Origin: JBIICS01 sp044238735
GTDB lineage: Bacteria > Bacteroidota > Bacteroidia > UBA4408
Length of the DNA: 12,938 nt
Reading direction: 5' to 3'
Assembly (NCBI GenBank): GCA_044238735.1
Contig: JBIICS010000080.1
Location: 1-12,938 of the forward strand
Shown here: positions 1-7,417 of the stretch, one piece after another
How the letters are laid out: every line of letters starts with the position of its first letter
Numbering within the stretch: the first letter of the stretch is position 1
Notes under the pieces: model-generated
What the model was told of the DNA's origin: nothing
Database searches by the model: none
Seen by the model: only the letters and a program-made list of their open reading frames with translations
Program-made: the position numbers and the translations under genes

Positions 1-30
1 CGTTTTTTTTAAGTTTTTTCATATACAAAA

Positions 31-62
31 AAAGTTTAGTGAAACGACTTTCACTAAACTTT
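31..62. terminator. Perfect 14-bp hairpin, probable terminator
   Basis: The arm AAAGTTTAGTGAAA (31-44) is exactly complementary to 49-62, with a 4-nt loop CGAC at 45-48. Read on the minus strand, the stem runs into a T tract made by the A run at 27-33, and further T-rich sequence lies beyond. This fits an intrinsic terminator for leftward transcription, acting after or in addition to the one at 128-154. The stem is AT-rich and no gene is visible between the two hairpins (63-127). It could also end a plus-strand gene entering from outside the window, but the T run after position 62 is weak. Confidence 0.6.
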
Positions 63-127
63 CTTGTAGCCCAATAGCATAAAGGGTTATAGAGCTTTTT
101 ACCAACTATTTTTTGCTATTATGCCTT

Positions 128-154
128 AAAAAAGGTGCTTAAGGCACCTTTTTT
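128..154. terminator. Bidirectional Rho-independent terminator of mqnE
   Basis: AAAAAAGGTGC (128-138) pairs perfectly with GCACCTTTTTT (144-154) around a 5-nt loop. The A run on one side and the T run on the other make it an intrinsic terminator in both directions. It lies 13 bp beyond the mqnE stop codon, so it is the natural end of the mqnE transcript. Confidence 0.85.
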
Positions 155-167
155 TATAAATAATATT

Positions 168-1292
168 TTAGATTTCAACCGGCTCTTTGGAATAGTCTTT
201 AACTACATTATACAAAGTATCGCGCTCAATAGGAATGCGTTTAGCCGACTTAATTAAATAAACTAACTGTTCGGTAGCAAGCGCCGGTGACTGCTCTTCG
301 GCTCCAGCCATGGAGTATATTTTGGTTGAATCGTCAATGGTACCATCAATATCATCTACGCCAAAGCTTAAGGATAAGGTTGCAAGATCTCTTCCTATCA
401 TTGGCCAATATGCTTTTACATGAGGAAAATTATCCAAATAGATACGAGAAACTGCATAATTTTTTAAATCTTCAATAGCACTTACTTCGGGTACATGATC
501 CATTTGGTTTTCCTTATTTCTAAATTTTAGGGGAATAAAAGTGTTAAATCCTTTTGTTTGATCTTGTAGTTCCCTTAATCGCCTCATATGATCCACACGG
601 TGCTCGTATGTTTCAACATGTCCATACAACATTGTACAGTTGCTTGGAATTCCTAATTGATGGGCCGTTTGGTGAATTAACAACCATTCGTCAGACGAAC
701 ATTTATCTCCCGCAATTTCTATACGCGTTTTCTCATCAAAAATTTCTGCACCACCACCCGGCAGAGAATCGAGGCCTTTTTCTTTTAAAAAAGATAAACC
801 CTCCGCTACAGACATTTTTGCTTTCTTAAACATATAATAAAGCTCAACCGCAGTAAAGGCTTTGATATGCAAATCTGGGCGATGATTTTTTATTTTCTGT
901 AAAAGATCACCAAAAAAATAGAGGTCCATTTTAGGATGAACACCTCCCACAATGTGAACCTCTGTAATGGGTTTGCCATCATAAGCTTTAACCATATCCA
1001 TCATTTGATCGATATTTAGTTCCCATTGTCCGTCTTTTTGTTTTAACAAGCGAGAGTATGAACAAAATTTACAATCGTAAACACAAATATTGGTGGGTTC
1101 TATATGGAAATTACGATTGAAGTAGGTATTATTGCCACTCTTTTTTTCGCGAACATAATTTGCAATTATACCGACCTGAGCAAGTTCTGCATCCTTATAT
1201 AAGTAAAGCGCTTCCTGATCTGTTATCCTGATGTTTCCGGTAACTTTCTCTGCAATGCTCAAAAGTTCGGGGCTAAATCCAGTAGTATCCAT
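168..1292 (-). CDS. mqnE: Aminofutalosine synthase MqnE (radical SAM)
   Basis: A 374-aa cytoplasmic radical SAM enzyme. MqnE joins 3-[(1-carboxyvinyl)oxy]benzoate and S-adenosylmethionine to give aminofutalosine, the second committed step of the futalosine route to menaquinone. The radical SAM cluster motif CX3CX2C is seen at C70, C74 and C77 (CVYDCKFC). The family motif GGGAEIF (179-185) and a block of the form HVETYEHRVDHMRRLRELQD (225-244), followed by FNTFIPLKFRN, are typical. GGGAEIF with this block favours MqnE over its paralogue MqnC. The length matches the family. The start at 1292 leaves an intact N-terminus, and a Bacteroidota-type -7 box lies 28 bp upstream. It is transcribed alone and ends at the terminator at 128-154. 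No other mqn gene is in the window, so the pathway genes appear dispersed. Confidence 0.93.
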   Translation of the reverse strand: MDTTGFSPELLSIAEKVTGNIRITDQEALYLYKDAELAQVGIIANYVREKKSGNNTYFNRNFHIEPTNICVYDCKFCSYSRLLKQKDGQWELNIDQMMDMVKAYDGKPITEVHIVGGVHPKMDLYFFGDLLQKIKNHRPDLHIKAFTAVELYYMFKKAKMSVAEGLSFLKEKGLDSLPGGGAEIFDEKTRIEIAGDKCSSDEWLLIHQTAHQLGIPSNCTMLYGHVETYEHRVDHMRRLRELQDQTKGFNTFIPLKFRNKENQMDHVPEVSAIEDLKNYAVSRIYLDNFPHVKAYWPMIGRDLATLSLSFGVDDIDGTIDDSTKIYSMAGAEEQSPALATEQLVYLIKSAKRIPIERDTLYNVVKDYSKEPVEI

Positions 1293-1319
1293 TTTACGTA
1301 TAAATAGTTAATTAAAAAT

Positions 1320-1327
1320 CAAATTTA
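1320..1327 (-). promoter_or_regulatory. Candidate -7 promoter box for mqnE
   Basis: On the minus strand this reads TAAATTTG, which fits the Bacteroidota -7 consensus TAnnTTTG, 28 bp before the mqnE start. The matching -33 box is poor: only TTTAG at a 21-nt spacing. The assignment rests on the -7 box and its position. Confidence 0.38.
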
Positions 1328-1386
1328 AGTAATTATTAATTAGGCTTTCTAAAGTAACCATTAATAAACCAAATGGTTTATACATT

Positions 1387-3549
1387 TTAAAATTTATAAC
1401 GTAATTGAACCCTTACGTCGGTTCGATGATTGGTATTGATAAGATTAAGTGCAGACCCTGTTTCGGTTTTATCATTATAAATAGTGGCAGCCAATCTAAC
1501 CCACAAATCTAAACCGCGGATTAGGGTATACCTGGCCATTAAATAAGTTCTGATTCCTTTTCCGCTGATAGCCGGAATGGAGTATGCGTACAACACTTCC
1601 TTTTCGTAAGAATAAATCCTGGAGTTGTAACCTTGTGTTTCGAATAATCCATAACGCCAGGTAAGTTGAATAGGACTACTCAGCGCTTTATAACTTATAT
1701 CATTAAAAATATAATAACCCAGTTCGCGATTTCCAAATTGAGGTTTATAATCCACCATTTCGATACGCTGTTTAGAAGAAAAAGAATTAGAGAGTGGAGA
1801 TGATATTTCGAATCTGTAATTACGTTGAAGAATATCATTTAAATAACGAATTTCTTCATACTCATCAGTAAAATCTCGTTGAGTAATTCTTTGCCTAAAT
1901 CGAAAATAGGATGCTATTTTTTTGGTAGGCGTATAGTTTAATTGCGAGAAAAAGTCATACCCCTGCGAAGGAGAACTCACCTGATACTTAAGCCAAGGAT
2001 ACCTGGAAACATCTAAATACAAAGTAGCATTAATTAAATTATTGGGTTTAAAATTTAGGCCATTATAAAATCCAATTTCATTTTGTTTGGCTGTATTCTC
2101 ACTAAGTGCATTTGCATTTAAAGCCTGATAATTTTTCTGAAAGTTACGATAATGAATAACGTATGTAAGCTTAGGATCTAAACTAATTAAGGCGCCGCTT
2201 ACTATTGCCAGTCCACCATTTTTACTTCTCCCAAGTTCACCATAAAAATTAAAATTTCTTACAATCCAATTAAAATCCAAGCCGATGTTAGCATTTTGGT
2301 TACCAGAAAAATCAAACTTATTGTAAGCGACTCCATTTGGAGAAAAATTAGCGGAGTATTGCGTGTTTACACCCGTAAAACCAAAGCTAAGATTCTTTGA
2401 ATTATAGCCAATACGAGACCCCAAGATATTTTCCCTTAGGGAAGATTTATCGGCCAGCTCGTTTGGTGTACGATGAAAACCACTGATCTGAACTGAACTT
2501 ATATTAATTCCTTCGAACCCGGCACTACCTATATCAGTATTGGTAGAGTCATTAAAAACCGATGTAATATTTCCATCCAGATGCTTAGTAGAAAACCAAG
2601 CCAAAATCTCAAATTTACCGTATGCTAAATTAAAAGCAGCACCACGCATCATTAACGAAGGATTTACCGAGGTATAGGGTTTTAATCCATATGCATTTCG
2701 CTTAATACTTAAAATATCCGCCGTTTTTCCAAAAGCTAAACCATTACTAAAAACGGCGCCTTGTCCGATACTCACCTGATAATCGCCCAGAGCCACTTGC
2801 TTAAATTTCCATATATTACGGGCAAATGCATGAAAAGTATAAAAATCAAAACCAGGTTTAAGTTTAGAATTTAGTATACTATCGGCTTTAGGGTTACCTG
2901 TTTGCTTTTTTGTATTTAAGAATACTTCACCTGCATCTTTCTCGGCAGCAAATCCAATGCTAAAAACATTAGCATAACTAAATCGATAACGTAAAAACAA
3001 ATTATCGGGCGACCCCAAATAGCGGCTATTAGGGCTGAGTGCATAAGAGCTGTCGGTAATAGGAGTATATCCCTGCTGATTTTCGAGAGTTCGGCTCCAG
3101 CGGGTTACTAATTGGTGCGAGCCATATTTTCTTATTTCGCTTAAACTTAAATTAGGATTAGCAAATCGATCCTCAATACGTATATAAGGTAATATTTTTT
3201 GAATAGTTTGAACATCAATTTCATCAATACCTTGAAGTTCATAGATGTTTATAAGAGAACCGTTATTTTTAATATGATTTAAGATAGAATTGATTTGAAT
3301 ATCTGTTAATAAACCAAGTTCCTTTAAGTCTTCTGCCGAAGCAGTGTTTAGGTTTAAAGGATGTTCAGAAAAGTAAATCAGGTTATCAAGGAGTGTGGTA
3401 TAGTCGGCACTTGCATTATCTACACCTTCGGCTAAATTTTCTACCCTTTGTTCTATCTCATTAGCACCTTCTTTGGTTTTTAAAGTATCTGTTTGTGCGA
3501 ATGATAACGTGTAAACCAAACCAAAAGATATAGCCAAAAAAAATTTCAT
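1387..3549 (-). CDS. Secreted helix-hairpin-helix protein with predicted outer-membrane beta-barrel
   Basis: A 720-aa protein with a Sec signal peptide (about residues 1-18, cleavage near SFA|Q). Residues 64-126 form a tandem helix-hairpin-helix unit like the C-terminal domain of ComEA, opening with PLNLNTASAEDLKEL and ending in KILPYIRI. The rest (about 130-720) is rich in alternating polar/hydrophobic, aromatic-ended strands and finishes RVQLRYKF. The terminal Phe is typical of outer-membrane beta-barrels assembled by BAM. In the HHH unit the usual GhG hairpin glycines are degraded (LGLLTD and GIDEID), so canonical DNA binding is doubtful. The start overlaps the stop of the upstream PorV/PorQ-like gene by 4 bp (ATGA), so translation is probably coupled in the purE operon. 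Function is unknown. A role in envelope assembly, or less likely DNA handling at the surface, is inference. Confidence 0.82.
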   Translation of the reverse strand: MKFFLAISFGLVYTLSFAQTDTLKTKEGANEIEQRVENLAEGVDNASADYTTLLDNLIYFSEHPLNLNTASAEDLKELGLLTDIQINSILNHIKNNGSLINIYELQGIDEIDVQTIQKILPYIRIEDRFANPNLSLSEIRKYGSHQLVTRWSRTLENQQGYTPITDSSYALSPNSRYLGSPDNLFLRYRFSYANVFSIGFAAEKDAGEVFLNTKKQTGNPKADSILNSKLKPGFDFYTFHAFARNIWKFKQVALGDYQVSIGQGAVFSNGLAFGKTADILSIKRNAYGLKPYTSVNPSLMMRGAAFNLAYGKFEILAWFSTKHLDGNITSVFNDSTNTDIGSAGFEGINISSVQISGFHRTPNELADKSSLRENILGSRIGYNSKNLSFGFTGVNTQYSANFSPNGVAYNKFDFSGNQNANIGLDFNWIVRNFNFYGELGRSKNGGLAIVSGALISLDPKLTYVIHYRNFQKNYQALNANALSENTAKQNEIGFYNGLNFKPNNLINATLYLDVSRYPWLKYQVSSPSQGYDFFSQLNYTPTKKIASYFRFRQRITQRDFTDEYEEIRYLNDILQRNYRFEISSPLSNSFSSKQRIEMVDYKPQFGNRELGYYIFNDISYKALSSPIQLTWRYGLFETQGYNSRIYSYEKEVLYAYSIPAISGKGIRTYLMARYTLIRGLDLWVRLAATIYNDKTETGSALNLINTNHRTDVRVQLRYKF

Positions 3550-4403
3550 GGTTGATCGGAAGATAAAACTGCCTTAGTTTTGGATTTAAGAATATAAGCA
3601 ATTCCGATACCGGAAGAATAACCAATGCGCGAATTAAAGGCGACAAACAGATCCGTCTTTAAATTTCCGGTATGGTAACCAATGCCAAAAGAATTTTCGA
3701 GTGGATTACCGGAGAAACCGGCTCTTAAAAACAATCCTTTAATAGCATTATACTCCAAACCAGCTTTAATAACTGGCTTTGTTACATTACTTGATTTTTC
3801 TGCATCGGAAGTAAAGATTAAACGCGAGTTTAACTTATAAAGAATTCCAAATTTCAATACCGTGGGTGCAAATTCGTTGTACTTTGAAGCGATAGCAGCT
3901 CGGGTAGGATTAAATAAATGGGCCGCTACACTGATATTAGGTGTAATCTGAGCCAAAAAACCAAGTTCGGCGGAGATTGTCCCCGTTTTGCCATAATTTT
4001 CGCCCAGCACTGTACTCAGGTAATTTATCTGCATACCAATACTAACTCTTTCTCCAAAGTTTCGGGCGAAGGCAATACCAAACTTATTTTCAGTATAATT
4101 TTTTAAACCGAATGAATTAACTGCTATACCAAAAGTCCCCAACTTATTGAATTCGGAGGAAATTAAAATAGATTTATTACTAATACCGGAGTTAATAAAA
4201 CGACTTTCGAACGAAGAAGAAAATGAAGTTCCGCCTAATGATGAAATTGCGGCCTGGTTAACTGATAGGGAGTATTGATCTTTTAAACAAACACCGGCAC
4301 CCCCCATTGCTCGTGAACGAGGAGAGGCATTTGTGTTTTCATTCCATGCTATGGATGGAAGGGAGATAAAAAGGAGATTAATAAGGAATAAAAGTTTAAT
4401 CAT
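3546..4403 (-). CDS. PorV/PorQ-like outer-membrane protein
   Basis: A 285-aa protein with a signal peptide (about 1-19, IKLLFLINLLFISLPSIA). The mature part begins with a segment containing SRAMGGAGVCLKDQYSLSVN (residues about 30-49). This 'RAMGGAG' pattern followed by a NQA/NPA-like element is common to PorV/PorQ and FadL-type 14-stranded barrels. Many short amphipathic strands follow, with glycine-rich turns such as GLFLRAGFSGNP. Family members include type IX secretion shuttle components (PorV) and the related PorQ. This one is short for PorV, so no secretion role can be assigned. The start codon directly abuts the purE stop codon, and its own stop overlaps the start of the helix-hairpin-helix gene. 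The two secreted proteins are therefore likely partners made from one mRNA. Confidence 0.78.
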   Translation of the reverse strand: MIKLLFLINLLFISLPSIAWNENTNASPRSRAMGGAGVCLKDQYSLSVNQAAISSLGGTSFSSSFESRFINSGISNKSILISSEFNKLGTFGIAVNSFGLKNYTENKFGIAFARNFGERVSIGMQINYLSTVLGENYGKTGTISAELGFLAQITPNISVAAHLFNPTRAAIASKYNEFAPTVLKFGILYKLNSRLIFTSDAEKSSNVTKPVIKAGLEYNAIKGLFLRAGFSGNPLENSFGIGYHTGNLKTDLFVAFNSRIGYSSGIGIAYILKSKTKAVLSSDQP

Positions 4404-4910
4404 TTATAAGTTCGAATGTTTTTCAACTTCATCTACCGTACTTAGAACCTTATCGCTTAAACTTGTTTTAAAATCAATAATTCTTTTTTGCAATTGAGTA
4501 TTTGAGGTAGCAATAATTTTTGCGGCTAATATACCAGCGTTTTGAGCAGCATTTAAAGCTACGGTGGCAACTGGGATACCGTTAGGCATTTGTAATATTG
4601 ATAAAATAGAATCCCAACCATCTATAGAATTACTTGATTTTACCGGCACGCCTATTACCGGCAATGGTGTTATACTGGCAACCATGCCCGGTAAATGCGC
4701 AGCACCTCCTGCGCCCGCTATAATTACTTTAAGGCCTCGTTTATGAGCGCTTTTAGCATATTCGAACATTCTTTCAGGTGTTCGATGAGCAGATACAACT
4801 GTTATTTCAAATTTAACATCAAATTTCTTAAGAATTTCAGCAGCTTGCTGCATAACGGGCAAATCGCTCGAGCTACCCATAATAATTCCAACTTCGGCAG
4901 ACATAATCAT
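4404..4910 (-). CDS. purE: N5-carboxyaminoimidazole ribonucleotide mutase PurE
   Basis: A 168-aa class I PurE, which converts N5-CAIR to CAIR in de novo purine synthesis and works in the cytoplasm as an octamer. Family signatures are visible: IIMGSSSDLPVM near the N-terminus, VSAHRTPERM (about 40-49) carrying the catalytic His, AGAGGAAHLPGM (about 66-77), and PVKSSNSIDGWDSILSILQM. The length is normal. Translation may start at M1 (4910) or M3 (4904); the first five residues are not conserved, so either is possible. It is the first gene of a minus-strand operon with two outer-membrane protein genes. Its usual partner purK is not adjacent. The divergent neighbour is pyrC, so a purine and a pyrimidine gene share one 158-bp intergenic region. 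Confidence 0.95.
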   Translation of the reverse strand: MIMSAEVGIIMGSSSDLPVMQQAAEILKKFDVKFEITVVSAHRTPERMFEYAKSAHKRGLKVIIAGAGGAAHLPGMVASITPLPVIGVPVKSSNSIDGWDSILSILQMPNGIPVATVALNAAQNAGILAAKIIATSNTQLQKRIIDFKTSLSDKVLSTVDEVEKHSNL

Positions 4911-5026
4911 TTTAGTTTTAGTTATTAAATATACCGAAAATTATTATTTTAAAATACTAGCTGTTAAAAAGTACCATAAATAACTTTAAATAAGAAAAAT
5001 TAGTGATTTAAAGGGTCTTTATTTTC

Positions 5027-5034
5027 TAAATTTG
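5027..5034 (+). promoter_or_regulatory. Candidate -7 promoter box for pyrC
   Basis: TAAATTTG fits the Bacteroidota TAnnTTTG -7 consensus and lies 34 bp upstream of the pyrC ATG. No good TTTG -33 box lies at 19-21 nt spacing; the sequence there is AT-rich. No clear counterpart was found for the divergent purE operon. Confidence 0.42.
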
Positions 5035-5068
5035 TTGTATTAATTCCATTGGAAAACTATTTCTATTT

Positions 5069-6409
5069 ATGAGCACTACACTAATTAAAAATGCAACCAT
5101 CGTTAATGAAGGCCTTAGCTTTAGAGGTTCAGTTTTAATAAAAGATAAATTAATTGAAAGGATACTACCTGCAGATTCCATCGAAAATGCTAACCATGTT
5201 ATTAACGCAGATGGTTTGTTTCTGATACCCGGAGCCATTGATGATCAGGTCCATTTTCGTGAACCCGGATTAACCCATAAAGGTGAAATATTCACCGAAT
5301 CAAGAGCAGCAGCTGCTGGCGGCGTTACATCCTATATGGAAATGCCAAATACTAACCCGCAAACCGTTACTCAGGAATTGTTAGAAGCAAAATATAAAAG
5401 GGGTTCAGAAAATTCAGTAGTCAATTATTCCTTTTTTATGGGAGGAACAAACGATAATTTGGAAGAAATCTTAAAGACTAATCCCCGTAATGTATGCGGC
5501 ATAAAATTATTTATGGGATCCTCAACCGGCAATATGCTGGTAGATAAAAGAGAAACCCTTGATGCAATCTTTAGAGATTGTAAAATGCTTATAGCTACTC
5601 ATTGCGAAGACGAAGCCATCATTAGAGCCAATACCGAGATCGCCCGAAATAAATACGGTGAATGGGTACCCTTTAATCAGCACCCCGTTATCAGGAATGA
5701 GGAAGCTTGCTTCAAGTCATCCTCATTTGCAGTAGAGCTCGCCAAAAAGCACGGCACTCGTTTGCATATATTACATATTAGTACGGCCAAGGAGTTGGAA
5801 TTATTCAACAATAACCTTCCGTTAAAAGATAAAAAAATTACAGCCGAGGCGTGTATTCATCATTTATGGTTTAGCGATGAAGACTATCAAACTAAGGGTG
5901 CATATATTAAATGGAATCCCGCGGTAAAGACTTCCCGTGATCGAGATGCTATTTTTAAAGCAGTATTGGAAAATAAAATTGATGTGATTGCCACCGACCA
6001 TGCCCCCCATACTATTGAGGAAAAAGAGCAAAGTTACTTTAAGGCACCATCTGGCGGGCCTCTGGTGCAACATTCGGTTCTGGCGATGTTTGATTTTTAT
6101 TTAAACGGAAAAATAAGTATAGAGAAAGTGGTAGAAAAGATGAGCCATGCTGTGGCTGATTTATTCGCTATTGAAAAAAGGGGTTATATACGAGAAGGTT
6201 ATTATGCCGATCTTGTATTAGTAAATCCAAAACAACCGTATACGGTTAACAAATCCAATATCCTTTACAAATGTGGATGGTCACCGTTTGAAGGTCATAC
6301 ATTTAAGTCGACCATTGAAAAAACATGGGTTAACGGGCAGTTGGTTTATACTGACGGAAAAGTTAACGACGCAATTAGAGGAGAACGTTTATCATTTAAC
6401 CGATTATGA
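5069..6409 (+). CDS. pyrC: Dihydroorotase (class I, Bacteroidota type)
   Basis: A 446-aa amidohydrolase that reversibly cyclises carbamoyl-aspartate to dihydroorotate, the third step of pyrimidine synthesis, in the cytoplasm. Active-site elements of the TIM-barrel fold are seen: DDQVHFREPG (58-67), the carbamylated lysine in GIKLFMG (K146), metal histidines in ATHCE (H178) and LHILHIST (H233/H236), and ATDHAPH with D310. The first metal motif, normally HxH, reads QVH here (Q60). The same DDQVHFREPG form is, as I recall, typical of Bacteroidota dihydroorotases, so the enzyme is probably active. The allantoinase alternative is less likely given the overall similarity to known dihydroorotases. 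Its TGA stop lies in an ATGA overlap with the next gene, so the two are co-translated. Confidence 0.9.
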   Translation: MSTTLIKNATIVNEGLSFRGSVLIKDKLIERILPADSIENANHVINADGLFLIPGAIDDQVHFREPGLTHKGEIFTESRAAAAGGVTSYMEMPNTNPQTVTQELLEAKYKRGSENSVVNYSFFMGGTNDNLEEILKTNPRNVCGIKLFMGSSTGNMLVDKRETLDAIFRDCKMLIATHCEDEAIIRANTEIARNKYGEWVPFNQHPVIRNEEACFKSSSFAVELAKKHGTRLHILHISTAKELELFNNNLPLKDKKITAEACIHHLWFSDEDYQTKGAYIKWNPAVKTSRDRDAIFKAVLENKIDVIATDHAPHTIEEKEQSYFKAPSGGPLVQHSVLAMFDFYLNGKISIEKVVEKMSHAVADLFAIEKRGYIREGYYADLVLVNPKQPYTVNKSNILYKCGWSPFEGHTFKSTIEKTWVNGQLVYTDGKVNDAIRGERLSFNRL

Positions 6410-6771
6410 ATTATTTAGTAAGAATTCTTATTATTTTATTTTTTGCATCGTGTTCCGGACAAGATGAAAAAATTGTAGTACCGGAAACGGTTATTAAAAA
6501 AGAAACCATGGTAAGTATTCTTTGCGATTTAACCCTTTTTGAATCGGCAAGAGGCATGAATTTATTAAACAAGATAGATACCATACGAAAGTTAGACTTA
6601 CCGCCTGATGTGGCCAAATTCCAGGAGGCTATTTTTACTAAATATGGAATTACAAAACTGCAATACGACAGCAGTTTTAATTTTTACAGTCAGAATCCCA
6701 CGCTTTTAAAGGAGATTTACGAGGAATCATTAAATCAACTAAGTCAGGCTCAGGAGGCGGTTAATAGATAA
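6406..6771 (+). CDS. DUF4296 lipoprotein
   Basis: A 121-aa predicted lipoprotein. The signal peptide ends in the lipobox FASC with acylated C16. The mature part is mostly helical and follows the DUF4296 pattern: a KETMVSILCDLTLFESARGM helix, then AIFTKYGITKLQYDSSFNFY and a C-terminal helix with YEESLNQL. DUF4296 is found only in Bacteroidota, often beside dihydroorotase and cell-envelope genes. Its function is unknown. It overlaps pyrC by 4 bp and depends on the same transcript. Confidence 0.85.
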   Translation: MNYLVRILIILFFASCSGQDEKIVVPETVIKKETMVSILCDLTLFESARGMNLLNKIDTIRKLDLPPDVAKFQEAIFTKYGITKLQYDSSFNFYSQNPTLLKEIYEESLNQLSQAQEAVNR

Positions 6772-6846
6772 GCATTAAAGCCCAGGGTTTTTAATAAGGA
6801 TAGTTATTTTTTCAATCATTTAGTTGATCGAACATTTAAGACATAA

Positions 6847-6870
6847 CTTAAAATTACTTTAAGCGTTTTT
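6847..6870 (+). terminator. Weak candidate terminator of the pyrC operon
   Basis: CTTAAA (6847-6852) pairs with TTTAAG (6858-6863) around a 5-nt loop and is followed by CG and five T residues (6866-6870). The stem is short and AT-rich. It is the only terminator-like structure just after the DUF4296 gene. Confidence 0.3.
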
Positions 6871-6908
6871 GCGGGCATAACGCAATGAAACGAAGCAACC
6901 TCTATAAA

Positions 6909-6947
6909 CAGATCCCCGGCCGGAATGCAATGCAGAGCCGGGGTCTG
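6909..6947. repeat. GC-rich intergenic palindrome, REP-like
   Basis: CCCCGGC (6914-6920) pairs with GCCGGGG (6937-6943). The stem extends outwards over four more base pairs (6909-6912 with 6944-6947) past one bulged T at 6913. The 16-nt loop contains the near-repeat TGCAATGCA. The stretch is strikingly GC-rich between AT-rich genes. The sequence to its left (about 6872-6905, containing CGCAATGAAACGAAGCAACC) resembles the CGAAGCAA-type core of dispersed bacterial intergenic repeats. It has no T tract, so it is not a standard terminator. The identity as a repeat family is inferred from pattern memory. Confidence 0.55.
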
Positions 6948-6986
6948 CCAATAGATGTGATAATTTAATTAGATTCTCGGATGATT

Positions 6987-7352
6987 TTATTTATTCTTTT
7001 TCTTAAGACTATTGATGATGATTTTCTGAGCATCTACCAATTCCTGTAAAGTTTCGTTTGCTTTTTGATAATAGACCAGTTTCTCTTGTATTTGCGAAAT
7101 TATTCGTTCCTGTTCGTAAGAAGAATCGCTTTGTTTAAGCGTATGGTTAATTTGTTCGGGATTTAAATTATCAAATTCTTCTTCGCTAACTTTTAGCACC
7201 TTTAATATTTTTAATAACGTATAGTGATTAACCTTTCCGGTTTGTTCAATATGTGAAACAAGTGCACGTGTTTTATTTATTCTTTCAGCTAAATCAGATT
7301 GGGTAAGGTTACGCAAATTTCTTAAAACTTTAATCTTTTCGCCAGTGTGCAT
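6987..7352 (-). CDS. XRE-family transcriptional regulator with coiled-coil tail
   Basis: A 121-aa protein. Residues 5-60 form a Cro/C1-type helix-turn-helix domain (TQSDLAERINKTRALVSHIEQ spans helices 2-3, about 17-37). Residues about 78-118 are a lysine/glutamate/glutamine-rich helix with heptad-like spacing, probably a coiled coil for dimerisation. There is no ligand domain, peptidase or kinase domain. It is divergent from a four-gene envelope cassette across a 153-bp region with two operator-like repeats. Repression of itself and of the cassette is the likely role (inference). The protein resembles small XRE regulators common in Bacteroidota, but no characterised orthologue is recognised. 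Confidence 0.85.
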   Translation of the reverse strand: MHTGEKIKVLRNLRNLTQSDLAERINKTRALVSHIEQTGKVNHYTLLKILKVLKVSEEEFDNLNPEQINHTLKQSDSSYEQERIISQIQEKLVYYQKANETLQELVDAQKIIINSLKKKNK

Positions 7353-7357
7353 TTTTT

Positions 7358-7374
7358 ATTTGCAAGTAGCAAAT
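7358..7374. promoter_or_regulatory. Operator-like inverted repeat 1, at the XRE start
   Basis: ATTTGC-5 nt-GCAAAT is a perfect 6-bp inverted repeat beginning 6 bp upstream of the XRE gene start. Together with the related repeat at 7401-7417 it forms a direct repeat, TTTGCAA....CAAATTA, with 14 of 18 bases identical. A repressor bound here would block leftward transcription of the regulator gene. That the XRE protein is the binder is inference. Confidence 0.5.
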
Positions 7375-7400
7375 TAATAAGTTTACTATTTGATATTAAT

Positions 7401-7417
7401 ATTTGCAAAAGTCAAAT
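7401..7417. promoter_or_regulatory. Operator-like inverted repeat 2, overlapping the cassette promoter
   Basis: ATTTG-7 nt-CAAAT, with its left half coinciding with the -33 box TTTG (7402-7405) of the plus-strand promoter. It is offset from repeat 1 by 43 bp, close to four helical turns, so proteins bound at both sites would face the same side of the DNA. Confidence 0.5.

Noticed and set aside
63..127. Possible small RNA or tRNA between the two hairpins
   Set aside because: No cloverleaf, anticodon stem or T-loop pattern can be drawn, and there is no promoter-like sequence.
1364..1381. 8-bp inverted repeat downstream of the helix-hairpin-helix gene, possible terminator
   Set aside because: Its loop is only 2 nt, the stem is AT-rich and no T tract follows on the minus strand, so I did not call it.
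5044..5054. TTCCA-T-TGGAA palindrome upstream of pyrC
   Set aside because: An 11-bp palindrome is too short to separate from chance in AT-rich DNA, and no partner site was seen.
4911..5068. Possible riboswitch, PurR-like operator or purE promoter in the purE-pyrC gap
   Set aside because: The region is AT-rich without a long structured leader or conserved palindrome. Only TAATTTTC at 4936-4943 (minus strand) vaguely resembles a -7 box, with no -33 box.
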